Shown piece after piece: positions 34,886 to 43,943 of a stretch of DNA of 64,000 bases. Source of the stretch: Methanomassiliicoccales archaeon (GTDB taxonomy: Archaea; Thermoplasmatota; Thermoplasmata; Methanomassiliicoccales; UBA472); the NCBI GenBank assembly GCA_036504055.1, contig DASXVU010000005.1, positions 1 through 64,000 of the forward strand, read 5' to 3'. Positions within the stretch are counted from its first letter, which is position 1, and the number at the start of each line of letters is the position of its first letter. A program made the position numbers and the translations under genes. The notes beneath the pieces are model-generated. The model was not told the origin of the DNA, did not search any database, and saw only the letters and a program-made list of their open reading frames with translations.

Positions 34886-35614
34886 TCACCCCATCTCTTT
34901 GATCTCTTTGGCGATGTTCTCGACGTGCCCGTTGGTGGACACGACCTGCCCATCACGCATATGGATGATACGATCGCACTTGGCTCCGACCTCCGGGTCA
35001 TGGGTGACGATGACGAACGTCTCCCCCACGTCCTTGTTCAAGCGCCTCATGAGGGCCACGATGTCGTCGGCCGTCTTCTTGTCCAGATCGCCGGTGGGCT
35101 CATCCGCCCAGACCAAGGCCGGCCGGTTCGCCAATGCCCGTGCGATGGTCACCCTCTGCCTTTCACCGCCCGACAACGATGCTGGCCTGAGGACTGCCCT
35201 CTCCTTGAGACCGACGATCTCCAGGAGTTCCATGGCCCTCTTCTTGGCCACAGATGGATCTTCGCCGCATATCAGTAATGGCAGCTCTACATTCTCGGAG
35301 GCGGTCAAGACCGGCAACAGGTTGTAGAATTGGAAGACGAAACCCATCTTCTTGGCCCGGAAGTTGGTCTTCTCATCGTCATTCATCGATGTGAGGTCGC
35401 TTCCGTCTATTATGATTTTGCCTTCGGTCACCTCATCTATGCCGGATAGACAATTGAGCAGGGTCGTCTTTCCGCAACCAGATGGTCCCATTATTGCGAC
35501 CATCTCGCCTTTTTCGATGTCGATGCTGAGCCCTTTCAGGGCCTGAACAGTGACGTTTCCGGTGACATACGTCTTTTTAACTTCTTCAGTATGGATGATT
35601 GGTATGATGACCAC
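34886..35614 (-). CDS. ABC transporter ATP-binding protein (MacB/LolD type)
   Basis: Walker A is GPSGCGKTT, the Q-loop [10 protein letters not shown], the signature LSGGERQRV, Walker [14 protein letters not shown] and the switch VTHDPE, all standard for the MacB/LolD subfamily. It pairs with the FtsX-type permease encoded eight bases downstream. The frame extends to 35719, but a TATA box (GTTATATAG on the minus strand near 35647-35655) lies within that extension, so translation probably starts at GTG 35614 ([16 protein letters not shown]). Confidence 0.92.
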   Translation of the reverse strand: MVIIPIIHTEEVKKTYVTGNVTVQALKGLSIDIEKGEMVAIMGPSGCGKTTLLNCLSGIDEVTEGKIIIDGSDLTSMNDDEKTNFRAKKMGFVFQFYNLLPVLTASENVELPLLICGEDPSVAKKRAMELLEIVGLKERAVLRPASLSGGERQRVTIARALANRPALVWADEPTGDLDKKTADDIVALMRRLNKDVGETFVIVTHDPEVGAKCDRIIHMRDGQVVSTNGHVENIAKEIKEMG

Positions 35615-35893
35615 CTTTTGGGCCTGAGCTTGGATTTGGCCTGAGCTATATAACATCTTTCTATTAACTTCCACATAATATCCACACCGGCCAATAAGAA
35701 CCGGGGGAGATGTTTTCAAACGTCAAAGTCAATGAATCCGGTTCTCCGAGGGACGCGGTCAACGTGTATGGCGATTGCCGAAGTCAAATGAATATTCCAC
35801 TCACTGTCATAATGGTCCGTTGTTTTATTGATGTACATATAGATACATCATTACTCAAAATTGTTATATATTCCCCTTTTCATTAGTGAGGTC

Positions 35894-37213
35894 ATGACTT
35901 TCAAGCCAGAAGACATTAGGATCAATCTGGGGATGGAAGAGCTTCCCACGAAGTGGTATAACATCGCTGCCGATTCGCCGGAGCCCATTCCGCCACCCGC
36001 AGACCCGAAGACCGGAAAGCCAGTGCCTGCGGCAGCGCTGGAGGCCATATTCCCGAAGAACATCATCGAGCAGGAGATCTCGACGGAAAGGTACATCACC
36101 ATTCCAGAAGAGGTCAGAACTGCATATGCCAGGTTGTGCAGGCCAAGCCCCTTGCAGAGGGCCATCAGGCTGGAGCAGGTACTGAAGACCCCGGCAAAGA
36201 TCTATTTCAAGCGTGAAGACCTCAGCCCCACCGGTAGCCACAAGCCGAACTCCGCCATACCGCAGGCATATTTCAACATGAAGGCGGGCACTGAGAACCT
36301 GACCACCGAGACCGGAGCGGGCCAATGGGGCTCCTCATTGGCACTTGCCTGCGCCCTGTTCGATCTGAAGTGCACCGTCTTCATGGTCCGGGCCAGCCAT
36401 GACCAGAAGCCCTACCGTCGGTATGTCATGGAGACCTACGGTTCGACCGTCCACGCATCTCCGAGCCCGGTGACCAATTATGGCAGGGAATGCCTGAAGG
36501 CGAATCCAAACAACACGGGTTCCTTGGGCATTGCCATCTCCGAGGCGATCGAGATGGCCGTGACGACCCCGAACAGCAAGTATTCGCTCGGGAGCGTCGC
36601 CAACCACGTCATGATGCACCAGACGGTCATCGGAGAGGAAGTTATGGCCCAGCTGAAGAAGATCGAAACGGTCCCAGACTACATGATCGGGTGCGTCGGC
36701 GGCGGCAGCAACTTCGCCGGGTTCGCGTTCCCCATGCTGGGTCAGAAGATCCATAAGAAGTGCGAGACCGAGTTCATTGCCTGCGAGCCCAAATCCGTCC
36801 CTTCCCTGACCAGCGGAGAATACCGTTACGACTTCGGCGACACCGCCGGAATGACACCGATGTTCAAGATGTACACCCTTGGACACGATTTCATGCCATC
36901 ACCGATCCACGCCGGCGGACTGCGCTACCACGGAATGGCCCCGACGGTCAGCCTGATGAGCAAGCTGGGCTATATCCAGGCCAGGTCCTACGACCAGCTG
37001 GAGACGTTCGAGGCAGGTGTGACCTTCGCCAGGGCAGAAGGCATAATCCCCGCCCCGGAGTCGAACCACGCCATCAAGTGCGCCATAGACCTTGCCCTCG
37101 AGGCGAAGAAGAAGAACGAGGAGAAGGTCATCGTGTTCAACCTGTCCGGTCACGGGCTTATGGACATGAACGGGTACGCTCAGTTCGCCGCCGGCAAGAT
37201 GACGAATGGCTGA
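35894..37213 (+). CDS. trpB: Tryptophan synthase beta chain, TrpB2 type
   Basis: The 439-aa PLP enzyme has the PLP-lysine in [10 protein letters not shown] (about residue 117), the [12 protein letters not shown] loop, the phosphate-cradle [15 protein letters not shown] and the C-terminal [12 protein letters not shown]. The N-terminal extension ([16 protein letters not shown]) and HAGGLRYHG loop are diagnostic of TrpB2, which uses indole (or O-phosphoserine in some archaea) without a partner TrpA gene beside it. None is present here. A TATA box at 35863-35870 precedes ATG 35894; the upstream TTG 35861 lies ahead of the promoter and is rejected. Confidence 0.95.
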   Translation: MTFKPEDIRINLGMEELPTKWYNIAADSPEPIPPPADPKTGKPVPAAALEAIFPKNIIEQEISTERYITIPEEVRTAYARLCRPSPLQRAIRLEQVLKTPAKIYFKREDLSPTGSHKPNSAIPQAYFNMKAGTENLTTETGAGQWGSSLALACALFDLKCTVFMVRASHDQKPYRRYVMETYGSTVHASPSPVTNYGRECLKANPNNTGSLGIAISEAIEMAVTTPNSKYSLGSVANHVMMHQTVIGEEVMAQLKKIETVPDYMIGCVGGGSNFAGFAFPMLGQKIHKKCETEFIACEPKSVPSLTSGEYRYDFGDTAGMTPMFKMYTLGHDFMPSPIHAGGLRYHGMAPTVSLMSKLGYIQARSYDQLETFEAGVTFARAEGIIPAPESNHAIKCAIDLALEAKKKNEEKVIVFNLSGHGLMDMNGYAQFAAGKMTNG

Positions 37214-37312
37214 GCGAGGCTAGGTCTCCGTCAAACTCCAACCAAACCCTTTTCTCACTTTTCTGACAAGAATGATATCGAGGTTATGTCTTCTCTGACC
37301 GGCGGAAGTATC

Positions 37313-38221
37313 ATGACTGCGATCATTGTCCACGGAGGGGCCTGGGACATACCTGAGAATGAACATGCGTCCCATCTTAGAGGGTGCGAGCAGGCGGTCA
37401 GGGCAGGACACGATATCCTGTCCCAGGGCGGGAGCTCCATGGATGCGGTCGAGAAGGCCGTCCGAATCCTGGAGGACGATCCCACCTTCGATGCGGGACG
37501 GGGTTCTTTCCTCAACGATGTAGGCGAGGTGGAGATGGACGCCATGATCATGAACGGCAAGGATCTCCAGTTCGGATCTGTGGCCGCGGTGCGCAACATC
37601 AGGCATCCGATCACATTGGCAAGGCGTGTGATGGATGATGGGAGACACTGCATGCTGACCGGCCAAGGGGCGACCGATTTCGCCCGGTATATAGGAATGG
37701 AGATGGTGCCGACCTCCGACCTGCTCACGGAGCGGGAGATCAAAAGATGGAACGCCTTACTCAACAACCGCGATTACGATCCTCGTTCGACCTTTGGTGC
37801 GACGGGGCCCAAAGGACCAATGGGAACGGTCGGGGCAGTTGCCATGGACTCGGAGGGTAACATTTCGGCCGCAACATCGACGGGCGGAACGCCGGACAAA
37901 ATGCACGGCAGGGTGGGGGACAGCCCCCTGGTAGGCTGCGGGACCTATGCGGACAACGCATCGGCCGGTGTATCCGTGACCGGCTATGGCGAATCGATCA
38001 TGAAGGTGGTGCTCGCCCGCCGAGTATGCAGCAACCTGGAAAGAGGATCAGACCTCGCTGGGTCGGCACGTGAGGCCATAACGTACCTGGAGAACAGAGT
38101 GAACGGACTAGGAGGGGTGATCGCGATCGATTCTCGGGGGAACTGTGTCCATTACAGCAACACGCCCCGTATGGCGTGCGCCTCCATAGACGCTTCCGGA
38201 AAGATCATTCTGGATATTTAG
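37313..38221 (+). CDS. Isoaspartyl peptidase / L-asparaginase (Ntn hydrolase)
   Basis: The protein starts TAIIVHGGAWDIP and contains DAGRGSFLNDVGEVEMDAMIM. The autocleavage site is MGTVGAVAMDSEGNISAATSTGG, in which the Thr (about residue 172) becomes the nucleophile after self-processing, followed by RVGDSPLVGCGTYAD. This is the plant-type asparaginase/isoaspartyl dipeptidase family, which removes damaged aspartyl peptides or degrades asparagine. The usual D before the Thr-Val pair is Gly here (GTVG rather than DTVG). ATG 37313 follows a GGCGG site; the open frame reaches 37286. Confidence 0.92.
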   Translation: MTAIIVHGGAWDIPENEHASHLRGCEQAVRAGHDILSQGGSSMDAVEKAVRILEDDPTFDAGRGSFLNDVGEVEMDAMIMNGKDLQFGSVAAVRNIRHPITLARRVMDDGRHCMLTGQGATDFARYIGMEMVPTSDLLTEREIKRWNALLNNRDYDPRSTFGATGPKGPMGTVGAVAMDSEGNISAATSTGGTPDKMHGRVGDSPLVGCGTYADNASAGVSVTGYGESIMKVVLARRVCSNLERGSDLAGSAREAITYLENRVNGLGGVIAIDSRGNCVHYSNTPRMACASIDASGKIILDI

Positions 38222-38298
38222 CCAATCGATGGCGAAGCTTTTATTATCCCCTTTCGGGTTATAGAATCGCTCGTAGTTCAGTTCGAAGGTGCTGTCTA

Positions 38299-38823
38299 GT
38301 GCAAACCTATCCGCCCGAATTCGCTATTCTGGCATTTCCTTCAGTCAGCATCCGCTCGGGCAAAACTGAACATACGATTGATTTTGGACGGATCTACCTT
38401 CTAAAGGATGAGCGGTTGGAGAAGACGCTCAGCATCACCAGGTCGGTCGCGGACACGGGAAAGGATGTCCTATGCATCTCCCGATATCATCCCACTATAA
38501 TGTATGCCAGACTGCCGCTGCGGAGCATGCAGTTCGTATGGCTGGGAGAGAGGGCAGGAGAGGACAGAATATCCCCGGACAACCTGACCAAGTTAAAACA
38601 CAGGATCGCTGTCTTCGCGAAGGAACATAAGAACGGCGTGGTGGTGATCGACGGCCTGGAATACCTAGCGCTCTTCAATGATTTCCACCGGCTGAACGTG
38701 TTCTATGAGGAATTGAACGATATAATTATGGAAACCCGTTCGGTCCTTTTCATTCCCATCGACGAGCGTCTCATAGAGCCTTCTGACATTGCTCGACTGA
38801 AGAGGTATGCCGAGATATTGTAG
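38299..38823 (+). CDS. DUF835 domain protein
   Basis: The predicted start GTG 38299 gives VQTYPPEFAILAF, then the DUF835 opening DFGRIYLLKDERLEKTLSI. It continues with DVLCISRYHPTIM, FVWLGERAGEDRISPDNLTKLKHRI, the Walker-B-like NGVVVIDGLEYLALFND and SVLFIPIDER. The family is a P-loop-less relative of KaiC. A TATA-like cttttattat (about 38237-38246) lies upstream, so the longer frame to 38176, which overlaps the asparaginase, is rejected. It is convergent with a second DUF835 gene 23 bases away. Confidence 0.8.
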   Translation: MQTYPPEFAILAFPSVSIRSGKTEHTIDFGRIYLLKDERLEKTLSITRSVADTGKDVLCISRYHPTIMYARLPLRSMQFVWLGERAGEDRISPDNLTKLKHRIAVFAKEHKNGVVVIDGLEYLALFNDFHRLNVFYEELNDIIMETRSVLFIPIDERLIEPSDIARLKRYAEIL

Positions 38824-38846
38824 GAAAATCTTTTTGATTGGTTCGA

Positions 38847-39401
38847 TCAGGCAATGGCCCCGGTCCCGGTCGTCGGCTCCTTGATCTTCAGACTGTTTCC
38901 GGCCTCTTCCTGTTCTGTTTCTGGGACCGGTACCATCTTCGGATACAATGTCCAGAGTTTCTTGAGGTCGTTCTGTTCCAGGGTAAGAGGGTCGAAGCAG
39001 ATGACCATGGTGCCGTTGGTGGCCGAGAGGATCGTGTTGATCTCCCCTAGGGCAGCTATGACCTTGTTCATCTCATTCCAAAGAAGCAGATACTCCAGGC
39101 CGTCAAGGAAGACTACCGGCTTTCCGGCCTTAGCATCCGCCTTGACCATCCTCACTATCTGGCTCAGTGATTTTGGTGAGATTATATCCTTTCCCTTGCA
39201 GCCGCTCAGCCAGTAACACTTCCGGCTCTTTACATTGTACTTCTCCGCTACATAGTCCGGATGAAGCCGAGTTATGCAGATGCTGTTCTCATTGACCTTG
39301 GATAAGGACGAAAAGACCTTGAACCCTGACCTAGGGTATCCTTCAACAAGCAGCATTATCCGTGAATTTTCGTTGTTAACTGCCAATTGTGCACTCTCCA
39401 T
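38847..39401 (-). CDS. DUF835 domain protein
   Basis: The 184-aa protein has IMLLVEGYPRSGFKVFSSL, SICITRLHPDYV, CYWLSGCKGKDIISPKSLSQIVRMVKA, the Walker-B-like PVVFLDGLEYLLLWNEM and MVICFDPLTLEQNDL. A polar C-terminal tail (about 158-184) is specific to this copy. The 5' end is divergent from the STAND-ATPase gene with about 130 bases between. TATA-like aatatgctc occurs near 39425 on the minus strand. The function is unknown; a signalling role is suggested by the family. Confidence 0.8.
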   Translation of the reverse strand: MESAQLAVNNENSRIMLLVEGYPRSGFKVFSSLSKVNENSICITRLHPDYVAEKYNVKSRKCYWLSGCKGKDIISPKSLSQIVRMVKADAKAGKPVVFLDGLEYLLLWNEMNKVIAALGEINTILSATNGTMVICFDPLTLEQNDLKKLWTLYPKMVPVPETEQEEAGNSLKIKEPTTGTGAIA

Positions 39402-39531
39402 TTTCTTAATAACAATTCCGCATTGAGCATATTTAAACCCGATTTGAGCATGCTCATTTTCAAAAAGTAGCTATTTTCCGTCACAACTAGCGGATTTTTC
39501 CCGGTAAAGTATTATTGTACCACTGCGATTG

Positions 39532-42234
39532 ATGATTGTGAATCGAGGTTCCCGGAAGTCCTTGCTTACTGTTAGGGAAAGGGTGATCCTACACCTCCTT
39601 GCTCAGCATAAGTACTGTCAGGACGCCGATGCCCCGAAGCCTGTCACTCAGGACGGGATCGCTTCCGCGATCGAGGTCGGACGGAATAATGTCGCCAAGA
39701 TAATGACGGTCATGTCCGATGAGGGCATCGTCGATATCCAAAGCAAACATGTCAAAGGTCTTCCTTCTATCCGGTTGGTCTATTTCCTTTCACCGAAAGG
39801 CTTTGAGGAAGGCAAGAAGCTGAAGGCGTCGATAGAGTTCACCACTGTCGACGTGATAGACCTTAAAGGGGAAATCCACGAGGATGAAGTAGGCAGGATC
39901 GGGATGTATCTCCCGAACCGCTATACGCTCCTTGAACTGGCCATGGGCGTTTCTCGAGGGAAATTCGATTGCGCATCCTTTCATGAGGGAAAGGTCAAGG
40001 AAGAGAGAAGATTCGTGGACTATTCGGACAAGAAACCGGCCATTCGCACATTCTTTGGCCGGGAAAAGGAACTGGAAAAGCTGTATGGTCTGATCGATTC
40101 CAATACCATCAAGGCCATGATGATATATGGAATTCCTGGGATCGGAAAGACCACCCTTCTGGCGAAATTCACACAGGATATTCGTGATCGGATCAACGTC
40201 TTCTGGTTCAAGGTCCATGAATGGGTGGACTTCAAAGGAGTGCTGAAGCCGCTTTCAGAATTCCTATCCCAAATGGGAAGGAAGAACCTCGAATACTATC
40301 TTACCCAGACCGATATTCCGGTCCTGGGTGAGGTCTGCCACATCGTGGAGACGGACATGAGGGGATCGAACTCCCTCATGATCTTCGATGATATCCACAA
40401 AGCGGATAAGGGCGTCAAGGACCTCCTCGGAGCGATACTCAATTCAATCGAGGGGATCCCTGGCGTCTGGATGATAGGATCTGCAAGGGAGATGCAGTCA
40501 TTCTATGAGCGAGGAGCGGTCTTCCGGGGATTGGTGGTCGAGATGCAGATCGACGGCCTGGACCGGGGCAGCAGCTTCAACATGATGCGCACCCGTTCCC
40601 TTCCGGAGACCGACCTGGAGTCCCTCTTCAGCATAACCAAGGGCCATCCATTATTCCTAGAACTCATCGAGGACCCGAAAATGGCCTTGGGCAAGAACAT
40701 ACGCATGTTCATCGAACAAGAGGTGTTCTCGAGATTGGAGGTCTCGGAAAAGAGGATAATGGGCATCGCGGCGATATTCCGCTACCCGGTGATGATCGAT
40801 GCCTTCTTCAGCATGGAGGAAGAGATCCAGAACGAAAGCCGAGGCATGAACGTAGAGCTGGAATCCATGGACTATGCGATCTCCTACGACACGGTGGACT
40901 CGCTTATCTCGAAATCGATCCTGCATGAATCGGTCGGACGTATGATCGGGATGCACGATCTCATGCGTGAGTTCGTGTATAGCAAGCTGACCCCGCGTCA
41001 ACGCAATATCTATCACAAGGCCGCTGCCCGGTTCTATTTGCAGGACATGTCGGCCCCATCGTCCGTGGAAGCATTGTACCATTGTCTGATGGCCAAGGAA
41101 TATGCGATCGCGATCGATATTGCCGCGGGCAACGGACGAAAAATCATCAACAAAGGATATGCGGTCCAATTCAGCCCGCTCTTGAAACTTCTTCTGTCCA
41201 GTGCTCCGAAGATCGAACAACGGGACAAGATGGAAATGTTGATCCTCCAAGGGGAGATCATGGAGATATCCGGAGATTGGGACGCCGCCATCGCCCGGTT
41301 CGGCCAGATCGTATCAATGGCCTCTCCCACCACCGATGTCCGCTTGATGGCTGAGATGAACTGGCGAATAGGCGCCATACACCTCAGAAGGTCCAGGCTG
41401 GATGATTCGCAGAGATATCTCAACCTGGCACTGGACATGGCAAAGAAGACCGATGAGAAACACACCCTGGCCGATGTGTATAACGACCTGGGAGCAGTAT
41501 GGATGAGGAGAGGCAGATGGGATGAGGCATCGGCCAATTACGCAAAATCAATGGAACTGTCGAAGATGATAGGAGACGACGCCAGTCTTGGCAGGTCGAT
41601 GTATGGACTATCCATGACGCTCGACGGTCAGCACCATTTCGAGGAGTCCATACCGATGAAGAAGGAAGTGCTCCGCATCCTTGAGCATTCTGGCGATATC
41701 AACATGTTATCCAAGGTCAGCACAAGCCTCGGAAACGACCTTAGACAGATCGAGAAATATGAAGAGGCGTATGAATATCAGGAGAAGGCCATAACGCTGG
41801 CCCGAATGGCTGGAGACCTCAACTCATTAGGATTTGCCTTGGCCAATTCCGCTGCCATTTGCATCGAAGAGGGCAACTTCCTCAAAGGGGAGGAAATGAT
41901 AGATTCCGCGACCTCGATATTCAAGAAGCTGAACGACCTGCTCATGCTTTCGACCCTTCATCTTTACAGAGGTTATCTTTACTCCAAGAAGAAGGAATGG
42001 GAATGGGCAAAGGTCGAGTTCAAAGAGAGCATCGATATCATCAGATCGATCGATATGCCCGTAAGACTAAGCGAATGGCTGTATCAGATCGCTAAAGCCT
42101 ACATCGAAAACGATGATGTAGAACAGGGCTTACAACTTCTTCAGGAATCATACTGCGTGGCCGAGAAGATCGGCCATGACAAATTGATGCGGGATGCCAA
42201 AACAAGCATCGAATTGATGTGTACAGTCCAATAA
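39532..42234 (+). CDS. STAND-type NTPase with N-terminal winged helix and C-terminal TPRs
   Basis: Residues 10-100 form a winged-helix domain (VTQDGIASAIEVGRNNVAKIMTVM). The linker ends in FFGREKELEKL, the start of a STAND ATPase. Walker A is GIPGIGKTT (about 201-209) and Walker B SLMIFDDIHKADK (about 285). A helical winged domain follows (GMHDLMREFVYSKLTPRQRNIYHKAAARFYL). From about 560 to 895 come TPR units such as AEMNWRIGAIHLRRSRLDDSQRYLNLAL. This is the MalT/AP-ATPase architecture: a ligand sensed by the TPRs opens the ATPase and the winged helix acts on DNA. Immunity-type STAND proteins share it. The TTG at 39529 is passed over for ATG 39532. Confidence 0.87.
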   Translation: MIVNRGSRKSLLTVRERVILHLLAQHKYCQDADAPKPVTQDGIASAIEVGRNNVAKIMTVMSDEGIVDIQSKHVKGLPSIRLVYFLSPKGFEEGKKLKASIEFTTVDVIDLKGEIHEDEVGRIGMYLPNRYTLLELAMGVSRGKFDCASFHEGKVKEERRFVDYSDKKPAIRTFFGREKELEKLYGLIDSNTIKAMMIYGIPGIGKTTLLAKFTQDIRDRINVFWFKVHEWVDFKGVLKPLSEFLSQMGRKNLEYYLTQTDIPVLGEVCHIVETDMRGSNSLMIFDDIHKADKGVKDLLGAILNSIEGIPGVWMIGSAREMQSFYERGAVFRGLVVEMQIDGLDRGSSFNMMRTRSLPETDLESLFSITKGHPLFLELIEDPKMALGKNIRMFIEQEVFSRLEVSEKRIMGIAAIFRYPVMIDAFFSMEEEIQNESRGMNVELESMDYAISYDTVDSLISKSILHESVGRMIGMHDLMREFVYSKLTPRQRNIYHKAAARFYLQDMSAPSSVEALYHCLMAKEYAIAIDIAAGNGRKIINKGYAVQFSPLLKLLLSSAPKIEQRDKMEMLILQGEIMEISGDWDAAIARFGQIVSMASPTTDVRLMAEMNWRIGAIHLRRSRLDDSQRYLNLALDMAKKTDEKHTLADVYNDLGAVWMRRGRWDEASANYAKSMELSKMIGDDASLGRSMYGLSMTLDGQHHFEESIPMKKEVLRILEHSGDINMLSKVSTSLGNDLRQIEKYEEAYEYQEKAITLARMAGDLNSLGFALANSAAICIEEGNFLKGEEMIDSATSIFKKLNDLLMLSTLHLYRGYLYSKKKEWEWAKVEFKESIDIIRSIDMPVRLSEWLYQIAKAYIENDDVEQGLQLLQESYCVAEKIGHDKLMRDAKTSIELMCTVQ

Positions 42235-42330
42235 TGCAAATTTTTCAGGACAGCATGAAGAAAATAATTGAGGTTAAGAGACCGAAGGAGAGCCTCGAGC
42301 ACCTCATCCTTCAGATCTCTGCCTTCGATC

Positions 42331-42606
42331 TTAAGCTGTTGCGAGTTCTCTGCACACCGGTCCAACGCCTGGGAGCGGCATAACTGGCCCTACACCAGGG
42401 AGTGGCATGACTGGTCCAACGCCTGGGAGCGGCATGACTGGCCCTACACCAGGGAGTGGCATGACTGGTCCAACGCCTGGGAGCGGCATAACTGGTCCAA
42501 CGCCAGGTAGTGGCGCCTTGACAGGGCCGACACCTGGGAGCGGCATGGCCTTGTTCTTTACGCGGTTCCTAGCATTGCAATAATTTACGATGGATTTTGC
42601 TCTCAT
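42331..42606 (-). CDS. Elastin-like repeat protein (PLPGVGPVM repeats)
   Basis: The frame from ATG 42606 reads MRAKSIVNYCNARNRVKNKA, then seven copies of a nine-residue unit PLPGVGPVM (one variant with KA in place of M), and ends CRELATA. LPGVG is close to the elastin pentapeptide VPGVG, so a flexible, hydrophobic repeat is expected. There is no clear signal peptide. A minus-strand TATA stretch (atatataatatt, about 42684-42695) could drive it. The plus strand of the same repeats has an open frame of GPTPGSGMT units but no start codon. Whether the gene is real is uncertain. Confidence 0.45.
   Translation of the reverse strand: MRAKSIVNYCNARNRVKNKAMPLPGVGPVKAPLPGVGPVMPLPGVGPVMPLPGVGPVMPLPGVGPVMPLPGVGPVMPLPGVGPVCRELATA
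42358..42545. repeat. 27-bp tandem repeat array, seven units in an alternating pattern
   Basis: Units alternate between two versions, ggtccaacgcctgggagcgg and ggccctacaccagggagtgg, each continuing catgact or cataact. The pair repeats as a 54-bp higher-order unit. Differences fall on codon third positions in both the plus GPTPGSGMT frame and the minus PLPGVGPVM frame. There are no spacers, so it is a minisatellite and not a CRISPR. Confidence 0.9.
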
Positions 42607-42696
42607 TCTTAACACCCAAGGACTCAATAATAACCATGTGGTTTTGTGGATATTAAAAGGGTCAGTGAGCATGCTACAGATAATATTATATATCAA

Positions 42697-42817
42697 AATA
42701 TGAAAAAATACTGGCCAGGCACAAAATAATGATTTTGATTTCAGTAATTATTCTTCAGAAACGATGAAGGACCCATAACAACCATCATATTGTGGATTAG
42801 TGTTCAAAAAGTGAGAT
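42697..42817. promoter_or_regulatory. AT-rich divergent promoter region
   Basis: It separates the repeat ORF from the HAD phosphatase gene. AT content is far above the surroundings (aaaaaatactgg, ataatgattttgatttc). No gene is seen within it. Confidence 0.35.
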
Positions 42818-43516
42818 ATGACTGCAACCGATTCCGGCAATTTTAGAATTAAGGGACTGGTCTTTGATCTTGATGGAACGTTAGTTCATAGCACCATCGA
42901 TTTCTCTCTGATGAGAAAGTCGGCACTCGAAAGAATGAGGGAAGCTGGAGTCCCCGCCAGTGTTCTTGATGAAAGGATGAGCATTGCGAGCAATCTGAAG
43001 GCATGCTACCATTACCTGTCAGAAACCAGATCGGGGGACGATGCCAGATCGCTTCTCACTGATGTAGGAAGAATAATGAATGAGATCGAGATGCGCAATG
43101 TCCGGAATACCCTGGCGGTGCCAAGGGCAAACCAAACACTCTGCCGGCTCATAGACGAAGGGTATGGGATGGCAGTCTTGACCAGAGGATCTAGACGTTA
43201 TACAGATGCGGCCCTTTCCGCATCTGGATTGACCAGATATTTCGATAAGACCATATGTAGGGATGATTACCCTGACGAAGAGGCGAAGCCGAATCCGATT
43301 TCATTGTCAAGAGCTGCGGGAAAGTTGGGCTTGACCAATGAAGAATGCCTCCTTGTGGGAGACCATGCGATGGACCTGGAATGTGCGCGGTCGGCTGGTT
43401 CAGGGTTCGTGGGCGTGCTTTCAGGGGCCACGGACATGCCCACCTGGACCAATTTAGGCGTGATCAGAATCATTCCCGACGTAACGTTTTTGCCCGGATT
43501 GTTGTCGAAGATCTGA
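42818..43516 (+). CDS. HAD-family phosphatase (phosphoglycolate-phosphatase-like)
   Basis: The HAD motifs are all present: motif I VFDLDGTLV with the nucleophile Asp, motif II VLTRGS, motif III Lys in EEAKPNPISL, and motif IV LLVGDHAMDLECARSAG. A helical cap lies between residues 25 and 90, placing it in subfamily I near Gph/pyrophosphatase PpaX. The substrate is unknown. It is followed by the RidA gene 52 bases downstream on the same strand; together they look like a metabolite-repair pair. Confidence 0.9.
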   Translation: MTATDSGNFRIKGLVFDLDGTLVHSTIDFSLMRKSALERMREAGVPASVLDERMSIASNLKACYHYLSETRSGDDARSLLTDVGRIMNEIEMRNVRNTLAVPRANQTLCRLIDEGYGMAVLTRGSRRYTDAALSASGLTRYFDKTICRDDYPDEEAKPNPISLSRAAGKLGLTNEECLLVGDHAMDLECARSAGSGFVGVLSGATDMPTWTNLGVIRIIPDVTFLPGLLSKI

Positions 43517-43568
43517 TCCGATCGAACCATAGGTAAATTGATTTGCCTTGGCGTCCCTTCGACGGTTC

Positions 43569-43943
43569 ATGAAAAGCGTTAGAACGGAGATGGCCCCAGT
43601 GCCTATTGGGCCCTATTCCCAGGCAATAATTTCCGACAAGATGATATTCTGTTCAGGGCAACTCGGCATAGATCCGATCACAAAGAAGTTGGTCACCTCA
43701 GGCACGGCTGATGAGGCGAGGCAAGGGATAGAGAACATCCGGGCGATACTTGAAGCGGCAGGTTCCTCCTTGGAAAAGGTGGTGAAAGTCACCATATTCA
43801 TGACCGACCTGGACCATTTCAAGGAGGTCAACGCGATTTACGCGGACAGCTTCAAGGAACCGTTCCCCGCCAGGACCACCGTTGGGGTGGCACGCCTGCC
43901 CCTGGGGGCGACCATCGAGATCGACGTCGTGGCGTCGATCTGA
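43569..43943 (+). CDS. ridA: RidA family enamine/imine deaminase
   Basis: The 124-aa protein has the family pattern: APVPIGPYSQAI, IFCSGQLGIDP, the GTADEARQGIENIRAILEAAGSSLEKVVKVTIFMTD block, and the catalytic Arg in PFPARTTVGVARLPLGATIEIDVVA. It hydrolyses reactive 2-aminoacrylate-type imines as a trimer in the cytoplasm. TTG 43548 would add seven residues; ATG 43569 fits relatives. It abuts the convergent Lrp-TRASH gene directly (stop at 43943, neighbour's stop at 43944). Confidence 0.93.
   Translation: MKSVRTEMAPVPIGPYSQAIISDKMIFCSGQLGIDPITKKLVTSGTADEARQGIENIRAILEAAGSSLEKVVKVTIFMTDLDHFKEVNAIYADSFKEPFPARTTVGVARLPLGATIEIDVVASI

Noticed and set aside
34882-35001. N-terminal 40 residues of the long permease frame
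   Set aside because: They overlap the ABC ATPase coding sequence out of frame; TTG 34881 with a ribosome site follows the ATPase stop.
42358-42545. CRISPR array
   Set aside because: The 27-bp units are contiguous without unique spacers and encode regular peptides; this is a tandem repeat.
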